Both the position numbers and the translations under genes were made by a program. Positions 55,281-62,489 of a stretch of 62,489 nucleotides of DNA are shown piece after piece; the stretch's first letter is position 1, and every line of letters begins with the position of its first letter. The notes under the pieces are model-generated. The model had not been told where the DNA came from. It did no database searches and saw only the letters and a program-made list of their open reading frames with translations. Source of the stretch: Porticoccaceae bacterium (GTDB lineage Bacteria > Pseudomonadota > Gammaproteobacteria > Pseudomonadales > Porticoccaceae). Location: the NCBI GenBank assembly GCA_024959305.1, contig JANXGQ010000027.1, positions 1 to 62,489 of the forward strand, in the 5' to 3' direction.

Positions 55281-57707
55281 ATGCGTTATTTTAAAAAAGC
55301 TTCATTAATGGGGGTTGCAGTCGCAGGAATTGCTGCAACAATTGCCCTGCCCGGGGTTGCGCAGGAGGGGCAGGATGCAGATGTGGAAGAAGTTGTGGTT
55401 ATAGGTAGCAGGATTGAGTCGCGTTCAGTAACGGACTCGCCGGTGCCAGTCGATGTTTTGTCGGCAAGTGAATTAGCCGCCTTCGGCAATCAGGCAGATA
55501 TTACCGATAACCTAAAAGCACTGGTTCCTTCTTATACCGCAACGCCAGCTACTGGCGATGGTAGTGCCTTTGTGCGCCCTACCTCTCTGCGCGGTATGGC
55601 ACCAGATCAGGTGTTAGTGCTGATCAACGGGAAGAGACGTCATCGTTCGGCTCTGGTACAGTTTTTTGCGCCAGCTGCAGGCAATGGTTCTCACGGTGTT
55701 GATCTGGCCATGATCCCAGGTATCGCGCTGAGGAATATCGAGGTATTGCGCGATGGTGCTGCAGCACAGTACGGTTCTGACGCCATTGCCGGTGTAATAA
55801 ACCTGCAACTGAAGGACGCCTCTGAAGGCGGGTCGGTTCAGGTGCATTACGGCGAGTTTTTCGAGGGCGAGCAGTCGACAAAAGTTGCCGCCAATGGGGG
55901 GTTTGCTCTGGGCGATAATGGTTTCTTAAATCTGAGTTTTGAGAGCATTGATAACGATGCCCTTTCGCGCGGTATTCAGCGTCCGGTCGCTCAAGCTCTG
56001 ATCGATGCTGGTGTGCCCAATGTGGGTTCAGATTCGCCTTTTGGCGATACGCCATTTGTACAGACATGGGGCCGTCCTCAAACCAGTGGTGATCGATTCT
56101 TCTTTAATACGGGCGCCACAGATCCAGTCAGCGGAACCGAGCTCTATGCCCATGGTAGCTATGCCAAGACCGATGGTCGCTATCGCTTCTTCTATCGGGC
56201 TGGCTATGACAGTGATTGTTCCACTGCCCATAGCACCATTGCCACGCTTTGTCAGGATAGTGATTGGGTAGCTGGCACTCTGCGTCAGGGTTATACGCCC
56301 TATCTGGATGGTGCTCAGACCGATATGTCGGTGGTCGGTGGTATCAAAGGTGAATTGGGTGGTGGTATAGCCTATGACCTCAGCGTTGGTGTAGGTTCTA
56401 ACAAACTGCGCTATGTTCTCAATAACACCACAGCCCCAAGTCTGGGTGTAGCTGCCGATGGCAGTTTCCAGCGCGACTTTATTATGGGTGGATATGACCA
56501 GGCAGAGAGCAATTTTAACGCTGACTTTAGCAAAGCCTTAAGTGACACTATCAATCTGGCCTTTGGTGCAGAATGGCGCGAGGAGGCTTTCACCACAGTT
56601 TCCGGTGAACAGGCAGCCATCGACGGAGACACCAGTGGGATGAAAAGTGTCAAGCCTGCAGATGCAGGTAAGTTCTCAAGAGAGAATATCGCCTTGTATG
56701 CTGATTTAGAGCAGGATATTAGCGATGATTGGCTGATGCAGTACGCATTGCGCTATGAGGACTTCTCTGACTTTGGTGGCACGCTAAACGGCAAACTGGC
56801 GAGTCGCTATACGATCAGTGATGCACTAACGTTGCGCGGTTCACTATCCACAGGCTTTCATGCACCTACGCCTGGTCAGGCCAATGTAAGTACAGTGATT
56901 ACTACCTTTGATGGCACCACTGGCCTGCAGGTTGAAGAGGGTCTGGTGCCAGCAGCAAGTGCTGCGGCTGCGGTCTACGGTGGTGCTCCTCTGAAGGAAG
57001 AAGAGTCGCTAAATCTAAGTTTGGGGCTTTCGGCGGATCTAAGCGATAACACTACATTAACCTTTGATATATACAAGGTGGCTGTAGATGATCGTATTTA
57101 TCGTACAGGTGATATTAATACGCCGCTGGGTTGTACGGCTAGCTGTGGTTCGATTTCTTTTTATACCAATGCATTGGATATAGAGCATCAGGGCTTTGAT
57201 GTGGTTTTGAGCTCTTCGTTTGAGTTGGGCTCTGGTATGGAAACAATGGTTAGTCTGGCCCTTAACCACAATACAACCGAGGTGGTTGGTCAGAAGGAAA
57301 TCAATAGCGTCAACCCTGTCAGCGCTTCATTGATTGAAGATATTGAGAATAACTATCCAGAAAATCGCTTTGTGCTCAATACCTTTACTGACTTTAATAA
57401 TGGATGGAGTCTAATGGCTCGTTTGAACTACTATGGCTCTCATTACGATGAGCGCGGTAGTATAGGTGCAGCCACAGATCCTTCGGCAGAAATCGCTAGC
57501 ATCATCTACTTGGATCTAGAACTGGGGGATGATGTGAGTGATAACTTGAGAGTCACTGCTGGTGGGTCTAATATTCTTGATGAGTATGTGGACAAAATCG
57601 ATGCACCCAACGCCAATCGTATGAGTGTAGGCCTGCCCTATCCTCGGCGCACGGCGGCCAACTACGAAGGTGGTTCTTGGTACTTGCGAGCTAACTACAG
57701 CTTCTAA
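55281..57707 (+). CDS. TonB-dependent receptor of the catabolic cluster
   Basis: An 808-residue outer-membrane transporter with a Sec signal (cleavage after GVAQ), a TonB box (VEEVVVIGSRI), a plug domain (SLRGMAPDQVLVLINGKRRH, ending in VLRDGAAAQYGSDAIAGVIN) and a barrel ending in SWYLRANYSF with a terminal phenylalanine. The ATG at 55281 is chosen because AGGAG lies 7 nt upstream; an ATG at 55275 is too close to that site. It follows the BKACE gene by about 120 nt. Its substrate is unknown; peptides or amino-acid derivatives fit the neighbours. Confidence 0.93.
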   Translation: MRYFKKASLMGVAVAGIAATIALPGVAQEGQDADVEEVVVIGSRIESRSVTDSPVPVDVLSASELAAFGNQADITDNLKALVPSYTATPATGDGSAFVRPTSLRGMAPDQVLVLINGKRRHRSALVQFFAPAAGNGSHGVDLAMIPGIALRNIEVLRDGAAAQYGSDAIAGVINLQLKDASEGGSVQVHYGEFFEGEQSTKVAANGGFALGDNGFLNLSFESIDNDALSRGIQRPVAQALIDAGVPNVGSDSPFGDTPFVQTWGRPQTSGDRFFFNTGATDPVSGTELYAHGSYAKTDGRYRFFYRAGYDSDCSTAHSTIATLCQDSDWVAGTLRQGYTPYLDGAQTDMSVVGGIKGELGGGIAYDLSVGVGSNKLRYVLNNTTAPSLGVAADGSFQRDFIMGGYDQAESNFNADFSKALSDTINLAFGAEWREEAFTTVSGEQAAIDGDTSGMKSVKPADAGKFSRENIALYADLEQDISDDWLMQYALRYEDFSDFGGTLNGKLASRYTISDALTLRGSLSTGFHAPTPGQANVSTVITTFDGTTGLQVEEGLVPAASAAAAVYGGAPLKEEESLNLSLGLSADLSDNTTLTFDIYKVAVDDRIYRTGDINTPLGCTASCGSISFYTNALDIEHQGFDVVLSSSFELGSGMETMVSLALNHNTTEVVGQKEINSVNPVSASLIEDIENNYPENRFVLNTFTDFNNGWSLMARLNYYGSHYDERGSIGAATDPSAEIASIIYLDLELGDDVSDNLRVTAGGSNILDEYVDKIDAPNANRMSVGLPYPRRTAANYEGGSWYLRANYSF

Positions 57708-57764
57708 CAAACAGGGCTGAGTGGGCTTATAACGATCTGGCAATAAGGTAATTAGGATTAAATA

Positions 57765-59045
57765 ATGAGCCTAACTCAGCGTATAGTTGTAGCCATGCTA
57801 ATGGGCCTCCTTATGGGGGCCCTACTTAATTTTCTATCTACGGGTAATCTGCTTTCAGCTGGCGCTTTAGCCTGGCTTGATGATTATCTGATCAACGGCT
57901 TGTTCGACACTGTCGGGCAAATCTTTGTGCGCTCATTAAAGCTTTTAGTGGTGCCTCTGGTATTGGTCTCTCTGATTTGTGGTGTCTCTTCACTGGGCAA
58001 CAATTCCCGTATGGGTGCTGTGGCCACCAAGACAGTTGCGCTGTATATGACCACCACTGCCATCGCCATTGCGCTGGCCATTCTGGTGGCTGTGATAGTT
58101 CAGCCCGGCGTTGGTATTGATCTGGCCATGGCGACAGAATTTGTGGCCAAAGACGCGCCGCCATTAAAGACCACCATTATTAATATTTTCCCCAGCAACC
58201 CAATTCAATCAATGGCCAATGGCAGCATACTGCAGGTGATTGTATTCGCATTGCTGGTGGGTTTTGCAATTTCCAAAAGTGCTGAGAAGGGTGAGCGGAT
58301 CAGTGGTTTTTTTAATGACCTCAATGCGGTCATTATGAAGATGGTTATGATTCTTATGCAACTGGCACCCTATGGCATATTCTGCCTGCTGGCCAAATTG
58401 TTTGCCGAGGTTGGCGTGGGTATGATTCTAAGTCTAGCCAAATACTTTTTTACCGTGCTGTTTGTGTTGCTATTGCACAGTCTTGGGGTTTACTCATCTA
58501 TTCTCAAAGCGTTCACCGGCCTGAGTGTCAGAACCTTTTTAAGCAAAATGCGCTCGGCGCTGGCGCTGGCTTTTAGTACCGCCTCCAGTGGCGCGACCCT
58601 GCCGGTCACCCTGCGCACTGTCGAGCAGCGCCTCGGCGTCGACAACAGCGTGGCCTCATTTACCGTGCCCTTGGGAGCCACGATTAATATGGACGGCACG
58701 GCGATTATGCAGGGTGTGGCCACCGTATTTATTGCTCAGGCCTACAATATAGGCCTGGGTCTGGACGGCTATTTAACGGTAGTTTTAACCGCCACTCTGG
58801 CCTCCATAGGCACAGCGGCAGTGCCCGGCGTGGGTCTGGTCATGCTGGTTATGGTGCTCAACCAAGTGGGTCTGCCAGTAGAGGGTGTGGGCCTGATTAT
58901 CGGCGTTGATAGGCTATTGGATATGACGCGCACCGCCACCAATGTTACCGGCGATGCCATGGTGACCACAGTGGTTGCCAATAGTGAGGGATTTCTCGAT
59001 AAAGATATCTATAATAATCCACAGGCTGGGGTTGCTGAGAGCTAG
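57765..59045 (+). CDS. Dicarboxylate/amino acid:cation symporter (DAACS family)
   Basis: A 426-residue inner-membrane symporter of the GltP/DctA family. The hairpin serine-rich segment is AFSTASSGATLPVTLR, the helix 7 motif is GATINMDGTAI, and DRLLDMTRTATNVTGD includes the substrate-binding aspartate and asparagine. It imports acidic amino acids or dicarboxylates with sodium or protons, and here probably completes uptake begun by the TonB receptor. Confidence 0.92.
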   Translation: MSLTQRIVVAMLMGLLMGALLNFLSTGNLLSAGALAWLDDYLINGLFDTVGQIFVRSLKLLVVPLVLVSLICGVSSLGNNSRMGAVATKTVALYMTTTAIAIALAILVAVIVQPGVGIDLAMATEFVAKDAPPLKTTIINIFPSNPIQSMANGSILQVIVFALLVGFAISKSAEKGERISGFFNDLNAVIMKMVMILMQLAPYGIFCLLAKLFAEVGVGMILSLAKYFFTVLFVLLLHSLGVYSSILKAFTGLSVRTFLSKMRSALALAFSTASSGATLPVTLRTVEQRLGVDNSVASFTVPLGATINMDGTAIMQGVATVFIAQAYNIGLGLDGYLTVVLTATLASIGTAAVPGVGLVMLVMVLNQVGLPVEGVGLIIGVDRLLDMTRTATNVTGDAMVTTVVANSEGFLDKDIYNNPQAGVAES

Positions 59046-59047
59046 TT

Positions 59048-60391
59048 TTGCGAACGAAATCACCCATTGATGGTACCGCTTTGGCATCGCTGTATGCACA
59101 GCATTGCGAGGAAAAAGCCGCCCGCTTTCAAGCCATTCTTGAGGCCACAGGTTACCATGAGATTGTAATTGGTTCTGGCCACGCCAAAATGCACTTTCAA
59201 GACGATATGGCCTACCCCTTCAAAGCCAACCCCTATTTTAGGGAGTGGGTGCCACTGGGTAAGCGCGCCGCTTCCTACCTGCATATCAGGCGCGGTTCTC
59301 ACAAGCCGCGGCTATATCTATTGGCGGCTGAAGATATCTGGCACAGTGCCCCGCAGACATTGCCCGATGGCTTTGAAGATAGCTTAGAGATTATTGAATA
59401 TGCCAGCTTGGATGGGCTCAAAAAACAATGGGTTAAAAATGCTGGTGCCATAGCATTGATCAATGAAACCAATGATCTGGGTGTAGAGGCAGACTGTTGG
59501 AATCCCCAGCCGGTACTGCATCAGATCGACTTTCAGCGGCGCAGTAAAACTCAGTATGAACAGGCCTGTGTGCGCCGCGCCAATCAGCTTGCAGCGCCCG
59601 CCCACCGCGTCGCCGAGCAGAGGTTTATGGCGGGCGCTTCTGAGCTTGAAATAGCCGCAGCCTATCTGGCAGTCTGCAATTGCAGTGAAAACCATATGCC
59701 CTACGCGATTATTGCCGGTATCAACCAGCATGCCGCGGTGCTCCATCACCATAACCTCAACCCACATAGAGTGACGCCACGCAGCTTTTTAATTGATGCG
59801 GGGGTGGCGTGCAATGGCTATGCCGCGGATATTACACGCACCTACGCCTACGACAGTGGCAGTGATTTTGCGACCATGATAGAGCGTCTGGACAGCGTCC
59901 AACAGGAATTAGTGGCGGCGGGCGGCATCGGCAAAAGCCCAGTGGACCTGCATGTATTATCGCAACACAAAATTGCCCAGATACTGATTGAGTTCAAGTT
60001 GCTCAAGATCTCGGCAGAACAGGCAGTGGAGCAGGGTATTGTCGGCACCTTTTACCCCCATGGCCTAGGCCATCATCTGGGGTGCAATGTTCACGACAAA
60101 GGCAGTCGCCTCGCCAATGCACAGGGCGAACTGCTGCCGGCTTCCGAAAAATACCCCAAACTGCGTGCTGGTGCCCCCATGGTCGCCAATCAGATTCATA
60201 CAGTGGAACCGGGGCTGTACTTTATCCCCGCGCTGCTGGACAAGCTGCGCGCCAGTGATCAGGCCAGTGCGATTAACTGGGCAGAGATGGATAGATGGAT
60301 TCCCTACGGCGGTATTCGCATCGAGGATAATATTATCCTGCACACTGATGGCAGCTTAGAAAATATAACCAGAGAGGCATTTGCCCAGTAA
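59048..60391 (+). CDS. pepQ: Xaa-Pro dipeptidase (M24B, PepQ-like)
   Basis: A 447-residue cytoplasmic metallopeptidase, about the size of E. coli PepQ (443). The two-metal site is visible: LIDAGVACNGYAADITRTY supplies two aspartates, GLGHHLGCNVHD the histidine, and HTVEPGLYF and GGIRIEDN the two glutamates. It cleaves dipeptides with C-terminal proline and related amide or ester bonds. The TTG start lies 2 nt after the symporter stop codon, so the two are probably co-transcribed. Confidence 0.92.
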   Translation: MRTKSPIDGTALASLYAQHCEEKAARFQAILEATGYHEIVIGSGHAKMHFQDDMAYPFKANPYFREWVPLGKRAASYLHIRRGSHKPRLYLLAAEDIWHSAPQTLPDGFEDSLEIIEYASLDGLKKQWVKNAGAIALINETNDLGVEADCWNPQPVLHQIDFQRRSKTQYEQACVRRANQLAAPAHRVAEQRFMAGASELEIAAAYLAVCNCSENHMPYAIIAGINQHAAVLHHHNLNPHRVTPRSFLIDAGVACNGYAADITRTYAYDSGSDFATMIERLDSVQQELVAAGGIGKSPVDLHVLSQHKIAQILIEFKLLKISAEQAVEQGIVGTFYPHGLGHHLGCNVHDKGSRLANAQGELLPASEKYPKLRAGAPMVANQIHTVEPGLYFIPALLDKLRASDQASAINWAEMDRWIPYGGIRIEDNIILHTDGSLENITREAFAQ

Positions 60392-60628
60392 TTAAGCAGC
60401 CATTTAGATGATGGCATTTTATGCTTACTTAGTCCTATCTTCACAGAGTAAATAGCTAATTTTCCAACAGCCCATTTAAGTAGATATCAGAATTATTGAC
60501 CCCAAAGTCGACAGAACAACCCTTAACTGCGACCAAAAAGCGTAGATACCAATAAGACGTATTGCATGGTAATCGGGGGCAAATTACCCTTATATGATAG
60601 AAAAGTAACTCATTGGGTGGGAATAGTC
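60392..60628 (+). promoter_or_regulatory. Intergenic region between pepQ and the MFS gene
   Basis: About 240 A+T-rich nt with no terminator or coding frame of interest. It should contain the promoter of the MFS gene, though no clear -35/-10 pair stands out. Confidence 0.3.
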
Positions 60629-61855
60629 ATGGCGGGTTCAATATCGGGCGATTCAGCCACAACAGTAGCTGGCGGCCAGCAGCAAAAAACACAACCTTTA
60701 GCTTTTTTGGCAATGACCTGCCTATTTTTCTTTTGGGGCTTTATTACCGTATTAAATGATATTTTAATACCGTTTCTAAAAGAATCTTTTGAGCTTAATT
60801 ACACCCAGGCGATGTTGGTCCAATTCTGTTTTTTTGGGGCCTATTTTATTGTCTCTCCCCTAGCGGGAAAGTTGATAGATACCGTTGGCTATCAGCAGGG
60901 GATTGTTCTCGGTCTACTCACCACGGCGGCCGGGTGCTTTTTATTCTATCCCTCAGCAGAATTGCACCTCTATGAATTATTTTTAATAGCCTTTTTTGTG
61001 CTGGCCAGTGGTATCACCATATTGCAGGTAGCCGCTAATCCCTACGTGGCGGCGCTGGGTTCCGAAAAGACCGCCGCAAGTCGTCTCAATCTCGCTCAGG
61101 CGGCTAACTCGCTTGGCACCACAGTGGGTCCCCTAATCGGCGCGGCGCTTATATTGGGCGTAGTGGCTGCAGATGCCTCCGCTGTTCAGGGCCCCTACTT
61201 AATGATTGCGGGCCTGTTGGTTGCAGCAGCACTACTATTTAGATTGATCAAACTTCCGGTAATCGCCAGTGTAGAGAGTGGAGACGCTAACAGCGATGAC
61301 AGTGTTTTGAATCGTAGATCACTGGTTCTGGGTGCGTTGGCGATATTCCTCTATGTGGGCGGAGAGGTGTCCATTGGCAGCTTCTTGGTTAACTATTTTG
61401 CTGAAAGTTCCATCGCTGGACTCAGTCATGCAGAGGCTGGCGAAATGGTAGCTTACTATTGGGGAGCCGCGATGATCGGCCGCTTGGTAGGAGCGGCGGC
61501 AATGAACTACATCGCACCTACAAAGTATCTTTCCTTAAATGCGCTTATCGCCATTATTATGATTATTGTCAGTATGAACAGCTCGGGTGATATTGCCATG
61601 TGGTCCATACTGGCGGTTGGATTCTTTAACTCGATTATGTTTCCCACTATCTTTACTCTAGCAGTCAAAGGGTTGGGATCTATGACTAGCAAAGGTTCGG
61701 GGCTGGTCTGTCAGGCGATTGTCGGTGGTGCACTGATACCCTTAGTTCAGGGTGTAGCGGCGGATAGCATCGGTATTCAGCTAAGTTTTATAGTGCCTAT
61801 GCTCTGTTATATCTATATTGGCTGGTATGCCCTTAGAGGTGCCGATCAAAGCTGA
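60629..61855 (+). CDS. MFS sugar transporter (FucP/GluP type)
   Basis: A 408-residue permease with 12 membrane helices. CLFFFWGFITVLNDILIPF in helix 1 and LQVAANPYVAALG in helix 4 are typical of the fucose/glucose permease family. The ATG at 60629 is chosen; an in-frame ATG at 60566 would add 21 residues and lies before a GGGTGGGA. Its substrate is probably a hexose or amino sugar. Its link to the amino-acid cluster upstream is uncertain because 240 nt separate them. Confidence 0.88.
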   Translation: MAGSISGDSATTVAGGQQQKTQPLAFLAMTCLFFFWGFITVLNDILIPFLKESFELNYTQAMLVQFCFFGAYFIVSPLAGKLIDTVGYQQGIVLGLLTTAAGCFLFYPSAELHLYELFLIAFFVLASGITILQVAANPYVAALGSEKTAASRLNLAQAANSLGTTVGPLIGAALILGVVAADASAVQGPYLMIAGLLVAAALLFRLIKLPVIASVESGDANSDDSVLNRRSLVLGALAIFLYVGGEVSIGSFLVNYFAESSIAGLSHAEAGEMVAYYWGAAMIGRLVGAAAMNYIAPTKYLSLNALIAIIMIIVSMNSSGDIAMWSILAVGFFNSIMFPTIFTLAVKGLGSMTSKGSGLVCQAIVGGALIPLVQGVAADSIGIQLSFIVPMLCYIYIGWYALRGADQS

Positions 61856-61880
61856 CTAGATTTGCAACAATATTAAACAA

Positions 61881-61920
61881 CCAAAAAGCCTTAACAATTT
61901 GTTAAGGCTTTTTGGTTTTT
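61881..61920 (+). terminator. Intrinsic terminator after MFS gene
   Basis: Perfect 15-bp stem (CCAAAAAGCCTTAAC and its complement) with a 5-nt loop, followed by a T run. Confidence 0.93.
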
Positions 61921-61968
61921 GGTCGAAGAACTTAGTGGTGGTTGGTTAATGCGCTGATAAATCTGCTT

Positions 61969-61990
61969 TCTCACAGCAGATCTGGAAGGC
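61969..61990. other. Small hairpin in intergenic DNA
   Basis: ATCTGC / GCAGAT arms with a 9-nt loop, about 50 nt after the MFS terminator and before the A+T-rich promoter region. The role is unknown. Confidence 0.3.
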
Positions 61991-62078
61991 CTATCGAAAG
62001 GATCAATACAGGTCTCGATAAGGCAATAAGTTAAATATTGGTATTATTTTTCTAAAATAAATTAAAAATATTTATTTT

Positions 62079-62105
62079 TTGTGAACTAGTTCACATTTTT
62101 AAAAT
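62079..62105 (+). promoter_or_regulatory. Promoter-like sequence with a 14-bp palindromic operator
   Basis: GTGAACTAGTTCAC (62081-62094) is a perfect palindrome. It overlaps a possible -35 (TTGTGA, 62079-62084), with a possible -10 (TAAAAT, 62100-62105) 15 nt downstream and an A+T-rich stretch upstream. A repressor bound here would block transcription toward the structured region that follows. The spacer is short, so the promoter assignment is tentative. Confidence 0.4.
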
Positions 62106-62137
62106 TCCATCTGAGTTATCATAGCCGCACAAGGAGC

Positions 62138-62272
62138 GTAGTAACTCCCGTGGGTTTTCTCGCCGTTTGCGTTTTTCAATGGTGGGGAGTCCTCTCCAAT
62201 AAAAGACCTGCTGGTCAGGGAGTCGGGAGGGCGGTCCCACGGCTGTTACTACCACTCCCCGCCACCATTGAA
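62138..62272 (+). ncRNA. Candidate structured RNA with two interleaved inverted repeats
   Basis: Arm A at 62138-62154 pairs with 62236-62252 (15 of 17 positions). Arm B at 62175-62189 pairs with 62255-62272 (11 perfect outer pairs, a bulge, then a G-rich/C-rich run). The order A-B-A'-B' means the two stems either form a pseudoknot or exclude one another. A small GACC-TGCT-GGTC hairpin lies inside at 62205-62216. It lies downstream of a promoter-like site and before the end of a convergent gene. No known RNA family was recognised; strand and transcription are inferred. Confidence 0.4.
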
Positions 62273-62297
62273 TGTTTTAGGCTGTTCCTGTGTTGGT

Positions 62298-62489
62298 TTA
62301 CTGGGTTCCCAGATCTGCAAGATCCACATGTCTTTGCGTACTGACAACATAGTCATTTCCATCTGCCACAATAGAAAATATTATCTTATCTATGGCAGCT
62401 GCCTGTGGCCGCGACAGGCTGTCAGGATCTATAAGCAATGTATCCTCACCAGCGGGCAGGGTGGCATTGCCATGGCTACTGGCGACCAG
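62298..62489 (-). CDS. C-terminal end of an unknown protein (truncated by the window edge)
   Basis: The minus strand is open from the right edge to a TAA at 62298-62300, giving 63 residues without a start. The sequence has the composition of a real protein: ATLPAGEDTLLIDPDSL, then RPQAAAIDKIIFSIVADG and DYVVSTQRHVDLADLGTQ. I do not recognise the family. It is convergent with the MFS gene. Confidence 0.55.
   Translation of the reverse strand: MVASSHGNATLPAGEDTLLIDPDSLSRPQAAAIDKIIFSIVADGNDYVVSTQRHVDLADLGTQ

Noticed and set aside
62150..62344. 64-codon plus-strand frame through the inverted repeats
   Set aside because: It has a GTG start inside repeat arm A, no ribosome-binding site, and runs over the end of a minus-strand gene with protein-like composition. 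A faint likeness to Ash-type frames is noted but does not support a gene call.
1..62489. CRISPR array, tRNA or rRNA genes
   Set aside because: No regularly spaced direct repeats, and no tRNA cloverleaf or rRNA segments were recognised by eye. A tRNA search program could still find one.

Overview
The window looks like part of the chromosome of a marine, aerobic, heterotrophic gammaproteobacterium of the SAR92/Porticoccaceae (Cellvibrionales) type. This is inferred from gene content: TonB-dependent receptors beside flavin-dependent halogenases, SapC and cupin-like proteins, a laminarin-type glycan locus, and the gammaproteobacterial order nrdR-ribD-ribE-ribBX-ribH-nusB-thiL-pgpA. No rRNA, tRNA, CRISPR array or complete insertion sequence was seen.

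Layout. (1) 0-4.3 kb: accessory DNA with the end of a dockerin-repeat secreted protein, a DUF3293 protein, a small YRG-repeat protein, an unknown protein, a membrane-bound AraC-type regulator and a broken TctC receptor gene. (2) 4.5-9.1 kb: a caa3-type cytochrome c oxidase operon of coxMNOP type (II with fused cytochrome c, I, two III-like subunits, IV), followed by a diverged intergenic repeat and, after a small membrane protein, a response-regulator remnant. (3) 10.8-18.6 kb: a beta-1,3-glucan (laminarin) locus with a GH149-like phosphorylase, a GPH sugar symporter, a GH2/GH5-like TIM-barrel hydrolase and a lipoprotein GH17. (4) 18.7-23.2 kb: an M3 oligopeptidase lipoprotein and modABC. (5) 23.9-33 kb: TonB receptor, halogenase, SapC, JmjC-like cupin, second halogenase, and a convergent second cupin. 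(6) 33-37.5 kb: acetoacetyl-CoA synthetase, the ribosome-assembly GTPase YlqF/RbgA and a secreted serine hydrolase. (7) 37.5-51.1 kb: a palindromic MITE-like element, then housekeeping genes: glyA, nrdR, riboflavin synthesis, nusB, thiL, pgpA, an RND efflux pair, ribA and hisF. (8) 51.1-61.9 kb: an ECF-like sigma factor, then a LysR gene leading a catabolic cluster of aminotransferase, beta-keto acid cleavage enzyme (BKACE), TonB receptor, DAACS symporter, Xaa-Pro dipeptidase and a FucP-type MFS transporter. (9) 61.9-62.5 kb: a promoter with a palindromic operator, an RNA-like region with two interleaved inverted repeats, and the 3' end of a minus-strand gene that leaves the window.

How the parts work together. 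GH17 probably cuts laminarin outside the cell, the TonB receptor and the symporter import oligosaccharides, and the cytoplasmic phosphorylase releases glucose-1-phosphate. The riboflavin genes form one pathway: the GTP cyclohydrolase II half of RibBX has lost its zinc cysteines, and a separate intact ribA lies 7 kb downstream. The BKACE cluster should release acetoacetate, which the acetoacetyl-CoA synthetase at 33-35 kb could activate. The best candidates for undescribed biology are the receptor/halogenase/SapC/cupin cluster, the aminotransferase-BKACE-peptidase cluster, the structured region at 62.1-62.3 kb, and an apparent ATT start codon for pgpA.
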